64,000 bases of DNA from Tritrichomonas musculus (taxonomy: Eukaryota > Parabasalia > Tritrichomonadida > Tritrichomonadidae). This document shows, piece by piece, positions 9,991 through 20,368 of this stretch. The DNA is taken from assembly GCA_039105265.1 (NCBI GenBank), contig JAPFFF010000065.1:62001-126000 (forward strand). Direction: 5' to 3'. Under the pieces are notes generated by a model. The model ran no database searches, was not told the DNA's origin, and saw only the letters and a program-made list of their open reading frames with translations. A program made the position numbers and the translations under genes. Numbering within the stretch: position 1 is the first letter of the stretch; the number at the start of each line of letters is the position of its first letter.

Positions 9991-10728
9991 GTGGTCCTAA
10001 AAAATATTGATAAGAAATTTGAGAGAAATTTTCATGTTTCATTGAAAAAATTGAGAAAATTTATTTAAAAATAATTTGAGAGAATTTTAAAAGTTCTTTC
10101 AAATTCATTCAAATTTAATGACCTATTCATGAATTTATGAATCAATTGTTGGTCAATCTTTTGACCTTTTATTTATTTGTTTTCTTTACCAAAAAATACA
10201 AACGAACGCTATAATTTAATCGCAAGTGGTTCTGCAATCGCACAATTTTAATAAAAGCAAAACAGCTGATGCATTAAGTATTTCGTTAAATTGCGTCAAA
10301 GCAGTAGCTAAATAGATTGATGAAGGGAGACCAGAAAAAACACAACCTTGCCGACCACAAATATTAACAAATGAAATCAAGTATTTCATATGTGTTAAAG
10401 CAATAATGTTTCCTGAAATCCCTGGAGCTGAAATGGCAAATGTTTCCTGAACACAAATTTTATTCTTTATATGGAATAATCTAAGTTTAGCAACAAACAA
10501 TTCTTTGATTGATTCTTTTCCAAAGAAATTGAAACAATGCCTCGAAGTGCAAGGCAATCAAGTATGATTTTAATTTTAATTTTTAATAAAAAATCAACTT
10601 TTTCAATTGCCGAAAAAATATTGATAAGAAATTTAACTTTTTAAATTAAAAATTTTAAAAATAAAATAACTTTTGTTAACGACGATTAACTATTGAATTC
10701 ATTTCTTATCAATATTTTTTAGGAACAC
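9991..10728 (+). mobile_element. Tc1/mariner-type remnant with inverted ends
   Basis: Both ends carry a near-identical inverted repeat of about 30 bases (left GTGGTCCTAAAAAATATTGA, right its complement with one G-to-T change). Each end abuts a TA dinucleotide (9989-9990 and 10729-10730), the target duplication of Tc1/mariner elements. The element is only 738 bp. The plus strand at about 10230-10400 encodes TADALSISLNCVKAVAK, a stop, then IDEGRPEKTQPCRPQIL, a helix-turn-helix of the kind at the N-terminus of mariner transposases. The DDE catalytic region is absent, so this is an internally deleted, non-autonomous and decayed copy. Minus-strand frames here are shadows. Confidence 0.65.
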
Positions 10729-10731
10729 TAT

Positions 10732-10974
10732 ATTTCCTTATTAAATATATTTGAATAAACTCATAGAATTTTCTCAAAATAATTTAATTAAAATATTATG
10801 ATAAAATATTAAATAAATCACTATATTTACTAATATTTATTCTAATAATATTATATTTTGAGTAAAAACTTTATTTATCTAGTTTATTATTGATTTATTT
10901 TGAATATTTTTACTAAATCTTATTTATAGAAAATTGAATTTATAGAAAAATTCAATTAAATCGTTATTTGCAAA
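10732..10974. other. AT-rich spacer
   Basis: Nothing beyond AT-rich sequence is seen. Confidence 0.4.
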
Positions 10975-11457
10975 ATGAATGATGATAGCATCGATCTATG
11001 CACTTTTAATAAAACAGGAAAGCAATTTCTGATTCAAGAATGGTATCATTGCATAACATGTTACCCTTTTGATTCAAATAAAGGATGTTGCGAGGCATGT
11101 AAGAGAATTTGTCATAAAGGTCATCAACTTGAATATTTGGGTATGCAGCAATGCTTTTGTGATTGCGGATCTGGTGATTGCCCTATCAAATGTAAATGTA
11201 TTATATCTAATTCGCAGAATGATTTAAATGAAAATGATTTTATTACTACAGCTCCTCCGACAATAAATACAGAAGAAGTAAATGACAGCAAAGAACCAAA
11301 AAATGAAACTGAAATTAAACCTAAAGTATTAGAAAAAAATGTAGAAACAAAAAAAGAAACAATTGTAAATATAAAACCCAAAAATAATCCAACTTTAATC
11401 AAAAAATCAACAAATAAAATTCCATCCAAAAAAAAGCGTTTTCGATTATATGTTTAA
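10975..11457 (+). CDS. Free-standing UBR-box (N-recognin-type) zinc-finger protein
   Basis: 160 residues. The first half is a compact Cys/His-rich domain: Cys9, WYHCITC (Cys26, Cys29), GCCEAC (Cys38, 39, 42), CHKGHQL (Cys46, His47, His50), and FCDCGSGDCPIKCKC (Cys62, 64, 69, 73, 75). The order matches the UBR-type zinc finger, which in UBR1/UBR2 binds basic N-terminal residues (N-degrons). There is no RING, HECT or F-box here. The second half is a Lys/Thr/Asn-rich, probably disordered tail ending KKKRFRLYV, which could be a nuclear-localisation signal. The role as an adaptor that brings substrates to a separate ligase is inference. The start is the first ATG of an otherwise stop-rich upstream region. 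Confidence 0.75.
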   Translation: MNDDSIDLCTFNKTGKQFLIQEWYHCITCYPFDSNKGCCEACKRICHKGHQLEYLGMQQCFCDCGSGDCPIKCKCIISNSQNDLNENDFITTAPPTINTEEVNDSKEPKNETEIKPKVLEKNVETKKETIVNIKPKNNPTLIKKSTNKIPSKKKRFRLYV

Positions 11458-11886
11458 ATTACAAAATGTTCAATGGCAAAATCTCTATTTTCTTGCGTAG
11501 GATAAAAGCTTATTTATCTACGATAAATTGTTTTTCAATTACGTATTACTGTTTGTTTAACACCTTTTTACAGAAATTGATGTTTTTTTATAACTGATAC
11601 AAAATCTTATTAATCAAAAAGATTACAAAATTTTCCGATTTACTAAGTTTTATAAATAAATGTCTAAAAAGAATACTTCTATATAAAAGAAAAAAGTTTT
11701 TTTTTTTTTTTTTTTTCTGTTAGTTTTTATATATATATAAAAAGAAAGAATTAGCATTCGTTAATGAATAAGATGCCCTTTTGGTAACTGTTTTTATCAT
11801 TATCATGCTGATTGTCATTAATACTGAATACGATTGGCTTCTGCAAATTTGTGTTTGTGTTGGCTTTGATATTAAAAATTGAGATG
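11458..11886. other. AT-rich spacer with long poly-T
   Basis: No gene is seen. A T run of about 20 is followed by a TATATATATA tract near 11720-11735. Confidence 0.4.
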
Positions 11887-11997
11887 GAGTGAAATTTTAA
11901 ATTTTTAAATTTTTAAAAATTTTTGGAAATTTTCAAATTGCTCAATTATTTGCTTATTACTGTAAAATAACGCAACAGTAATAATTCCGAGCTGTAA
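11887..11997 (-). mobile_element. Solo end of the transposon found complete at 36707-38372
   Basis: About 110 bases match, in inverted orientation, the left end of the element at 36707. They share the terminal CAGTAATAATTCCGAGCTGTA, the subterminal TTATTACTG...CAGTAATAA hairpin and the adjacent AATTTTTAAAAATTT tract. No partner end is visible upstream to about 11460, so this is a solo end left by deletion or a truncated copy. Confidence 0.7.
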
Positions 11998-12719
11998 TTA
12001 ATCTCTTATATTACATATTTTCTGATATCTTTTTGGATAATTTTCGGGAGAAATTTACCAAAAAGTCTATAAACTTGTAAAATAACAGATAGAACCAAAT
12101 AGTTCATGATTATTATCATTTTAAACTTTTAAATTTCACTTTTTATAGTTATTTTAATTGTGCAAAAATGCATATATTTGATTTTAGTGTAATTCTACAT
12201 TTCCTTTATTCGTTTAATTATCATTTGCATAATAATTTGCAAGTAAAATGATTTAATATCAAAATCATATGATAAAATAATTTTAATAAATAGATTTATT
12301 ATTGTGAAAATAATAATAGAGATATAAATAACTTGGTGTTTATCTATTTTTTCCTGATAATATAATATTCAAAATGAGGCTTAACTCATATAAAAAAGAT
12401 TCTTGTGGTTAATGCAATCACTTTCTAAATAATTATTATAATGGTGCAATATGAATTCCTAATTGCCCAAATTGATCATTTTAGATGGAAAATGAACTTT
12501 TCCCTCAAAAAAATTGAATTTATATTCAGATAACCATTGAATTTTCTGAATAACCGCCACTTTATGGCGAACTCCATTTTGGACTTCACCCTTAAATCCT
12601 TTCAAAAATGCAAAATAAACTTTTTGAATTATTTGAAATGCATATCAGAAAATTGATAGAATATTTTAAATGAATCAAAAATTATATTAAATACAGTTTC
12701 TAACATCATAATAAGTTTA
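11998..12719. other. AT-rich spacer
   Basis: No gene, tRNA or strong repeat is seen. Confidence 0.4.
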
Positions 12720-13490
12720 ATAATAATCTTAAAGATCAAATGCACTAAAATATGCAACAGCAATACTAATTGGTAGTCCGATTACAAGTAGTACCACGCT
12801 AATTACTCCCCAAAAAGGCTTTGTGAATCTAAAAAGCTTTAAATAAAATATGGATGGAGAACAAAAACAAGAATAAGGAAAGAAATCTGTAAGATGAAGT
12901 CCAAGAAAGATTCTGCTAATCCATTTAATGAATTAATGCCAATTCCAAATAAAATTACAAGAATTCCGGATATAACTTGTGAATTTATGTAATGTTTATT
13001 TTTTTCAATAACTAATGAAGAAACTTGATTAGTAACAAGATATGTGTAAATAATATTAGATGTGATAGTAACAACATATGAAGCCACTTGACCAATAATC
13101 GCTTCAACATATTCCTTATGATAATTGTACAAAATATTCTCGTTTACAAGATCATGAGTATCAAGACCCATTAATATCGTGAAAATGCTATATCGGCGGG
13201 TTTTAAAATAAGGATCATCTGGTATTAACTTTCCTGGTCCCATCATTCCTAAGCAAGTTTCTGATTCTTTAAAGTGAATTTGAACAATGAAATATTATAT
13301 CAATCCAATTCCATAAAAAAAGATTACAGAAAAAAAACTCGTTATCAAAGCACTCGAAAGGCAACGATAAATAGTGGTCCGCCATTTCAAAAATCATTTC
13401 TAAAAATGGATGCATATAAAAAGCTGTAATTATCGTTCCAATACAACCAAATAATGAATTTAATAGACATTCAACTTTTCCATATAAAAA
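12720..13490 (-). pseudogene. Broken multi-pass membrane protein gene
   Basis: The longest piece (13246-12839, 135 residues from ATG) contains MMGPGKLIPDDPYF and several hydrophobic stretches (VASYVVTITSNIIYTYL, VISGILVILFGIGINSL, FILQISFLILVFVL). In another frame downstream, to about 12730, follows FTKPFWGVISVVLLVIGLPISIAVAYFSAFDL with a stop. Upstream, a third frame gives LFGCIGTIITAFYMHPFLEM. Together these read as one multi-pass protein with at least two frameshifts. I do not recognise the family. The GxGINSLNG and DDPYFKTRR motifs could help a search. Confidence 0.6.
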
Positions 13491-13971
13491 TCATATTATC
13501 TTTTTTTTTTTTTTTTTAAATCCATAATATAATTTTTTTTTTTTCTCATCCATATTCTTTGTTTATTTATGATGTTTATTCTTAGGCTAGCATGAAGACT
13601 TTTTACTTTTTTGTAGAAGATAAACATATCATTTTCGGAATTTTCGATAGAAGATGAAGTTGACGATGATTTTTAATATTTCTATGATCAGTTCAAAAAT
13701 TTCAAATATTTGGAAGTATTTCATTCAAAAGTTAATACAAATTTTTGAGGTAAATCATTGAAAAATAAATAAACGTAATTTATACATCGTAATTTGATAT
13801 AAAATTTGTGCGATTTGCAAATTATCAAAATTTTTTTTTTTTTTTTTTTGATTAATTATAATAGTTCTTTAAAAGCATTTTTCTTCATAATAATTCTAAA
13901 AAATGTATCGGGCAATCGCAAAATGAAGTGAAATAAATTTATGATCTCAAATGAAATGAAAAAATAACACT
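13491..13971. other. AT-rich spacer with poly-T/poly-A tracts
   Basis: Homopolymer T tracts lie at about 13500-13516 and 13830-13849. No gene is seen. Confidence 0.4.
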
Positions 13972-13976
13972 TCATT
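13972..13976 (+). promoter_or_regulatory. Initiator (Inr) of the Gly/His repeat gene
   Basis: TCATT, with presumed +1 A at 13974, lies 15 nt upstream of the ATG. This is good support that the tiny frame is a transcribed gene. Confidence 0.5.
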
Positions 13977-13988
13977 ACTTTAAAAACA

Positions 13989-14186
13989 ATGTCAGGCGAA
14001 CCACAAGAAAGAGGACCAAAAGGTGGCGAAGGCCATAAAGGTGGACATGGCGGACCACATGAAGGCGGTGAAGGACACCAAGGCGGACATGGCGGACCAC
14101 GTGAAGGCGGTGAAGGACACCAAGGTGGACATGGCGGACCACGTGAAGGTGGTGAAGGTCATCAAGGCGGACATGGAAAGCCATAA
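13989..14186 (+). CDS. Gly/His/Glu-rich tandem-repeat microprotein
   Basis: 65 residues built from a 15-residue (45-bp) unit, GGEGHQGGHGGPREG, repeated a little over three times after MSGEPQERGPK. It has no signal peptide and no hydrophobic segment. His occurs at regular spacing (HxxGH), so metal binding is conceivable but unproven. The base composition is strikingly GC-rich against an AT-rich surround, and synonymous third positions differ between repeats (GGC/GGT, CAC/CAT) while amino acids are kept, which argues for selection on protein. The initiator at 13974 supports the start. The reverse strand is also open, but only because the repeat lacks stops. Confidence 0.65.
   Translation: MSGEPQERGPKGGEGHKGGHGGPHEGGEGHQGGHGGPREGGEGHQGGHGGPREGGEGHQGGHGKP
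13990..14180 (+). repeat. 45-bp coding tandem repeat
   Basis: Roughly 3.5 copies of a 45-bp unit containing GGCGGACCACGTGAAGG. Copies differ at a few third codon positions and one His/Arg change. Confidence 0.8.
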
Positions 14187-15350
14187 TAAATTTAAAAATT
14201 AAATAAATCCGATCTTTAAAAATCTAAATTTTTATTTATTTTATTTTATATGTTTGATTGGCTTTTTCAATGTAATTTATATATGGTGAAATCATCACGC
14301 CACAGCTCACGAACAGCATTATAATCTTCATTACTCTTAACAAAAGAGTGCATCTCATTTAACACATTGAACAACTTGAAGAACTACAGATTCAACATTA
14401 TCAATCAGATTGGTAACATGAAGATCACGCCTCAGCTTACGAGCCGCATTAAAAAAACCATCGTTAATTAAAATTGTTTTTTTTGAGTTTTACAAATTGA
14501 TAGAAAATTATAAAGGAAAACTCAGAAAAGAAGGCCTCAAAGTCAAACTCAGTAAAGCGTTTTAACAAAAAATATATCAACGTTACACAAAATTCAAAGC
14601 TCACAACTCATTTCATTTTTAATCGATTTGAACATTTATCATAATAAAAATCGATTAAAGACTAGAGATCATGAAAAACAAAATAATGTTGGTATCAAAT
14701 GGCTTTATATTTAATATTTATTTGGAATAAAAGTAATTTTAAGATTAAAAGAAAATATTCGAAATGATTTTAAAATTAGCATTAAATTATTTAGTCAAAG
14801 TGCAGTAAAATGAGATTAGGATGCTTAATTATTCTCAGAACAACAAAAAAATTAACGAATTTGTCTCTGAAAAAAATGATAAGATTCTTTCAATATTTTT
14901 GAGCGAATGAATTCATTTTTTTAACTTTTTCAAAGAATTGAGAAGGAGATGAACATTATCTAATCGAGTTTATGATTATTACACTATAAAATATTTTTAG
15001 AAATGCAATATCTTAAATCACATATTCTTTGATTTGCAAAATATTATTATATAAAATAAGCGTAGAAGATATGAAACTTGCTATAAAACATTTTAACAGA
15101 TAAATATATCATGAAAAACTTAAAATTGCAAATTCATTGAAGATTCTTCATAATATAAGATTATAATCTTATATTATAATTATTAAAAATTGAGTGAATC
15201 GCATTATTCAATTTCAAATAATATTGAATAATTTCTTAATTTTATAAAATTTATTGAATGATACAACGAATAACATGAAAATTCACTCTAAATACTGTTA
15301 TTTTAATATATTAATTTGTTTTATTGCATAAAAAAAAATAATATTTTTTT
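14187..15350. other. Spacer with a duplicated fragment and a long palindrome
   Basis: At 14290-14325 and 14425-14452 a similar phrase (ATCACGCC-CAGCT-ACGA-C-GCATTA) occurs twice. The minus strand around them gives NAARKLRRDLHVTNL and SNEDYNAVRELWRDDFTI, so this may be a relic of a repetitive coding sequence. A perfect 28-bp palindrome lies at 15150-15177. No intact gene is present. Confidence 0.35.
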
Positions 15351-15356
15351 TCACAA

Positions 15357-16210
15357 ATGAGTTCAACCACACAGCAAAATGTGAAGTCGATCAATGCGAT
15401 CAGTAAGGTTTTAGGAGATGGTCGTAAAGTATTTGCTGTAATAATTGAATATGATTCACCAATCTGCAGCAATTGTCTCAATAGTAAAACATTTTCAGTA
15501 GTTGGAAAAGATATTATTCGCGTTTATTCGAATTCAAAACCAGAAACTTCGTCGGTTGGATCAGATGGACCATACGTTGTTATTGAATTACGAGTTGAAG
15601 TCAATATCAATGCTCAGCCTAAGAAACCAACAGAAGCAGATATGCAAAAAAAGAAAGAGCGCGATAGAATGCATGGTGGGACAGGATAAAAGGCAGGATG
15701 GAGTACAGGAGGTGATGATGAATATCCAGGTAATGCGTTTGTAATTCAAAACTCAGATATTAAAACAACAGATGGTAAAACATATCAAAAATGGAAAAAA
15801 CAAATTGAGAGTACTGTAGAAAAAACAGTAGTTGCAGATGATTTCCAACAACAGGAATTTATGAGTCCATTCACAGGTTATTTTTTACCATATAATATTA
15901 TATGGTAATACTAAGTATCCACTTGTTCTCTTTATTCATGATGCAGGCGTAGCAAGTGCACAGGTCAAACAGCCACTTTATCAAGGAAATGGGGCAACAT
16001 CATGGGCCGAAGAAGATGCACAAAATCGTTATAAATGTATCGTTGTGGCACCTGAATATCCAGTCATAACAGTTGATGATAATTGGAATTACAGCCACCA
16101 TCTCGATGCAACAATCGAACTCCTCAAAGATTTACAAAATCGATATTCAATCGATCCAAATCGAATTTATACAACAGGCCAATCAATGGATTGCATGTCA
16201 TCTATTGTCA
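15357..16210 (+). pseudogene. Esterase (alpha/beta-hydrolase) relic, bacterial type
   Basis: The ATG at 15357 follows TCACA (initiator-like). It encodes 110 residues of a domain resembling the Ig-like N-terminal domain of bacterial Est1-type esterases (VYSNSKPETSSVGSDGPYVV), then breaks. The next frame continues DEYPGNAFVIQNSDIKTTDGKTYQKW and breaks again near 15885-15910. The hydrolase core then resumes, YPLVLFIHDAG, then APEYPV and IYTTGQSMDCMSSI. The nucleophile elbow, normally GxSMG, reads GQSMD. The rest of the hydrolase is missing: the frame runs directly into ABC-transporter sequence. At least two frameshifts plus the C-terminal truncation make it non-functional. The resemblance to prokaryotic esterases suggests old lateral transfer (inference). 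Confidence 0.7.
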
Positions 16211-17757
16211 AGATGCTAAAAAAACAGACATATTTGCTAGGGCTCTACGAAGGTGAACTCAAAGGAAAAGAATTCTTTAGAATGAAGAAATATTTTTCAA
16301 ATAAAGCATTATTATTTTTCACAAAATCTTTTGCGGTTTTAGCGGGTGTTATGCCATTATTTATGAACATTTTTATGGGCGATATGGTAAATGTCATGGC
16401 AGATGGAATAGATTTTATGAATAGATTTAAACCAATTATTTATAAATTAATTGGATTCACAATTGGTCAATTTCTCGTTATGGGCATCAATATGCATCTC
16501 AGATTCACTTCTAATCCAAGTTTTATGAGAGATATGAGACAAAATCTCATTCATGCATTTCTTGAAAAAGATATAGAATACTATGATAGGGTTCCAAAAG
16601 GTATTATGGTTGGTCGTATATCACAAGATGTAACACTAGTTCATGAAATATTTATTGATAAAATGTGTACAGCCTTACAAATGCTTGCTCAATCATTCGG
16701 AGGCGTTATTTTATCTTTTGTTGTAATGTGGCATGCTGCACTTATTGGTGTTGGAACATTAAGCATTGCTGGTATAATATACGTTATTAATGATGAAACT
16801 GTTAATAAAATTTGGATTGAATACAACGAAAATGCTTCAGCAGCAGCTTCAAAAGCAGAATAAATTATTACTTCATTCAGAACTATCAAGTCATTTGATT
16901 GTGAATTAAAAGAAGCAGAGCTTTTCAAACAACAATTAGTATCCGTAGATAATGTTTTCAAAAAAACAAGTATTGCTCAAGGTACTAAAGATTGGTTAAT
17001 TTCAATTGTATTAAATGGAATTCAAGTAGTAGTTTTATATTTTGCTTCTTGGCTTATTCAAACAAAACCAAAACTCGGATACCAGCCAGGAGATTTATTT
17101 GTTATTCTTATGTCTTTATCATTTGCCACTTTAGGCATCAGTTCAGCATCAACATTATCTGATGATTACAAAAAGACAACAATATCAGCTACAAAACTCC
17201 TGGATATCATTGAAACGCCACAAAAAGTCGATCGAAAGCAAGGTAACTCACCTTCAGAAGGAGTCAAAGGAGAGATAAATTTTCAAGATGTGACATTTAA
17301 ATGTGCTACAGCAAAAACCAACGCAGTAGAACATTTAAGCTTTGTTATAAATCCCGGTGAAACAGTTGCATTTGTTGATGAAAGTGGATGCGGAAAATCT
17401 ACAACATTACAATTGATCCAAAGATTCATCATGGAGATGCCAAATAATTACAGATCAGAAGTGCAACAGACTTCTCTAAGTGGTGGTCAAAAACAGAGAA
17501 TTTGCATTTCGAGAGCAATTTTGGCAAACACTCCAATTCTTCTTCTCGATGAAGCAACTACTGCACTTGATACTGAATCAGAGAGATTGGTACTGCAGTC
17601 GTTGGAAAACTTCAGACATGGAAAAACAGCTATTCTTGTCGCACATAGGCTTGCAGCTGTTATTATTTCTGATAGAATTCTTGTTTTTAATGAAGTAAGA
17701 ATTGCTGAAGAAGGAACACATAAAGAATTAATCGAAAAAGAAATAAATTGTTTTTGA
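16211..17757 (+). pseudogene. ABCB-type half transporter relic fused to the esterase relic
   Basis: After GQSMDCMSSI the same frame turns into the membrane domain of a P-glycoprotein-like transporter: AGVMPLFMNIFMGDMVNVM, later YDRVPKGIMVGRISQDV. A stop at 16861-16863 interrupts it, then IITSFRTIKSFDCE continues in the same frame. The nucleotide-binding domain has Walker A (VDESGCGKSTT, first Gly replaced by Asp), signature LSGGQKQR, Walker B ILLLDEATTALD and H-loop AHRL. The segment between Walker A and signature is shortened, deleting the Q-loop region. It ends at 17757. One stop, one deletion and no proper N-terminus mark it as a pseudogene. Confidence 0.8.
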
Positions 17758-17784
17758 TATATATATATTATATTAAATTCTAAA

Positions 17785-17990
17785 TTATTAATGTTTGTGC
17801 AATTAAAAAAGCTTGGTATCCAATAAAAGTCACTGAATCTCGAATAATCAAAGAATCGTTATAACCAGTGCAGTCAAGAAATGCTTGGACGCCGATAGAT
17901 GTTACAGATGAAGGAATAATTATTGAACCAGTATAACTTGTACATTGCGCATATTCATTATCATTAATTGATCCCCTATTCTATTTTGCT
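17785..17990 (-). pseudogene. BspA-like LRR fragment
   Basis: The minus strand reads CTSYTGSIIIPSSVTSI, then GVQAFLDCTG and SLIIRDSVTFIGYQAF, i.e. two BspA/LRR_5 units, without a start and with a stop after a few more residues. It is an isolated fragment of the same family as 3.2-4.5 kb. Confidence 0.65.
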
Positions 17991-19614
17991 TTTTTTAAGC
18001 AGAATGCTAATTTCAAAATTAGAAATGTTAATATCTTCTTTTTCAATCATTACACTTTTATGTTTGACTAAAAAAAAATAATTAAATCTATAAATCACAC
18101 GTTATAAATGAATAAAACATGTTGTATATGAATTATGTACCAAGATACAATCGTATTCTTAAAATCGATAAAATAAACGTCTGTGATTTATAAACGAATA
18201 TGGTGTATTAAAAAAAAGTATTTCTATATTTTTTTTTGATTTTATAGTATCAAAGGATTTAATAGTTGCTATCTGATATTAATTTAGGCTTTGTATGATT
18301 ATTTTTATTGTACATTTAGGTTTTTTTTATGTAAATTCACAATATGTAAATGATCAGAATTGATCATTCGTTTTAACTAATAAATGAATATTATATAAAT
18401 TACAATACTTTTAAATCAATAAATAATGATATAATCCTATTAAATTAGTTTTTTTTTTACTTGAAAATGAATTTTTATTTCATTTTGTCAATTTCACTTA
18501 TTTGTCATCAAATCCGACTCATCTAAAGATATAATTAGATTCAAAATGTAATAATTAGGGTAATATATTTGTGACATATGCTAATTATATTCTCACGTTT
18601 ATCGTAACACAAAAATGATATATTTGTTGTAAATAATTAAATTATTCATCATATTCATTTATTGATTATTTTATAAATATAAATTAATAAATAATGAATA
18701 TGATCAAGGTTTGATATGATCTTAACTTAGTTATTAGAATGTTTTATTTCAGTGAAAAACTAATTTAACGAAATTACTCTTCAAAACAAGAATTTCAACA
18801 ATTTTAAATTTTCATAAAATTTAAACGGCCTTAAAAAAAAATAAATTTCTATTTTTATCATAAATGTTAATAATAATGGCTATAGTTTTATTTTTATTTA
18901 TTATGTGGTAGCATATATAGAATCGATATATCCAATTTAATTTTGAAATAATGCACAGTGCTACTAATAAAATGCATTATATTTTCTCTTCTTCTTCATT
19001 CGAAAAATTCTCTGACTTTAGTCTAATATAAAAATGTCATAGTTATTTATAAAAAGTATTAAACGCTTAGCATTTTGGTATATTTTACTTTTGGATAACT
19101 TTAATATATGATGAGAAAAAAATTGATTTTTGAAAAAAAATTTTGAAAATTTTTTAAAAAAGTGCTTCCACTTTTTATACTGCTTCAATATTTTATACAT
19201 AACTGTATATATTTTAGAATTTACTACAGTTTTGTTGTCAAATTATAAAATGTTGCAAAAAAGAAAATCCACTTTTTAATATGAAACGATTAAAAAAAAT
19301 TCGTATTATAATGCAAATAACGTATTACATTCAAAAAAATTACTAAATTTTGTGAGTGCTTCAAAAATTGAAATTTTTCTTTTTGAATATATTCTATGAT
19401 TTCACATATTTTAAAAAAAAAAAAAAAAAATATAAAAATTGGATAAAATCATAAGAGGTTCCATAATTTTGTGAACAATTGGGATATTAATGAGCTGTTA
19501 AGATCTGTGTGAATTGGTTTTTGGATTGGGAATATGTTTTTCGAATAATGTGCTTGATTAATTTTTCCTTTCAAAAAGTGAATTTTTTCAAAAATTAAAA
19601 AAAAATCAAAAAAA
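17991..19614. other. 1.6 kb AT-rich gene desert
   Basis: No gene is seen. A 16-18-bp imperfect inverted repeat at about 18648-18705 (ATCATATTCATTTATT and its near complement) could form a hairpin. A TAACGTATTACAT motif lies near 19318. Poly-A of about 18 lies near 19413. Confidence 0.4.
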
Positions 19615-19686
19615 TGGATGATAGGGGAGTTGAACCCCTGGCCTCCACTATGCTAAAGTGGCGCTCTACCACTGAGCTAATCACCC
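19615..19686 (-). tRNA. tRNA-Ala(AGC)
   Basis: A full cloverleaf is present on the minus strand: acceptor GGGTGAT/ATCATCC with one G-T pair, D arm TAGCTCAGTGGTAGAGC, anticodon stem CCACT/AGTGG with loop TTAGCAT (anticodon AGC), T arm AGGGG-TTCAACT-CCCCT, discriminator A. The internal A and B boxes are normal, there is no intron, and a T run follows as a Pol III terminator. Confidence 0.95.
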
Positions 19687-20368
19687 TTCTTGTTGAAATA
19701 TTTATTGGGTACTTATTTAAAAAAAAAAATTGAGCATGTGTAATAAATTAATAATTAACTCTAAGCAAGGGGACGTTTAAAAAGTTCAGTTTAATAAATC
19801 ATGATTATCTGATAAATATTATCATACCGTTATGCTCAGTCTAAATTAGCATATCATATACCTGTAAAATAATCATTGATATAATCGATAACTGATTGTA
19901 AAAATGGAATTGCTGGGTGAGTAACTTAAAAAAACATATTTAATTAAGAAGTAATAAATCATTCAATTCTCCTCAATTTTTGATATAACGATCATTATAA
20001 TTTACAATAAAAGGTCATATTTTTGAATTAAAAGGTTAATTATTAAATATGGAGTTTTCTCAATTAATTTAATCTTTTTTATAAAAATACTGAATGAATC
20101 TTTTTTATCTTTTTTATTTTATATAATTTTATATAATTTTATTTATATAAACTAGTCAACTAGCATATATAATAAAAAGAGCAAAGATTTTCAAATTTCT
20201 TATTCTCAATATAAAACTGTTAAATTTTTCATTCATTATTAATTCATATTATATTAATGTTGAATAGGATTTATTATTGTAAGTATTATGTAAATATTTC
20301 ATAAACCATTCAAATGGTATATATTATGCAGTATCACGTCATAATTATAAGTTAGGTGATGCAAAAAA
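19687..20368. other. AT-rich spacer
   Basis: No gene is seen. A TCATA initiator-like site with A at 20341 lies 28 nt before the next start codon. Confidence 0.4.

Noticed and set aside
13975-14184. Minus-strand His/Leu/Val repeat protein
   Set aside because: Antisense of the Gly/His repeat gene; the plus strand has the initiator and the synonymous differences.
15885-15908. 24-bp perfect palindrome TTACCATATAAT and complement
   Set aside because: It lies exactly where the esterase relic changes frame and is explained by mutation of coding sequence; no reason to see a regulatory site.
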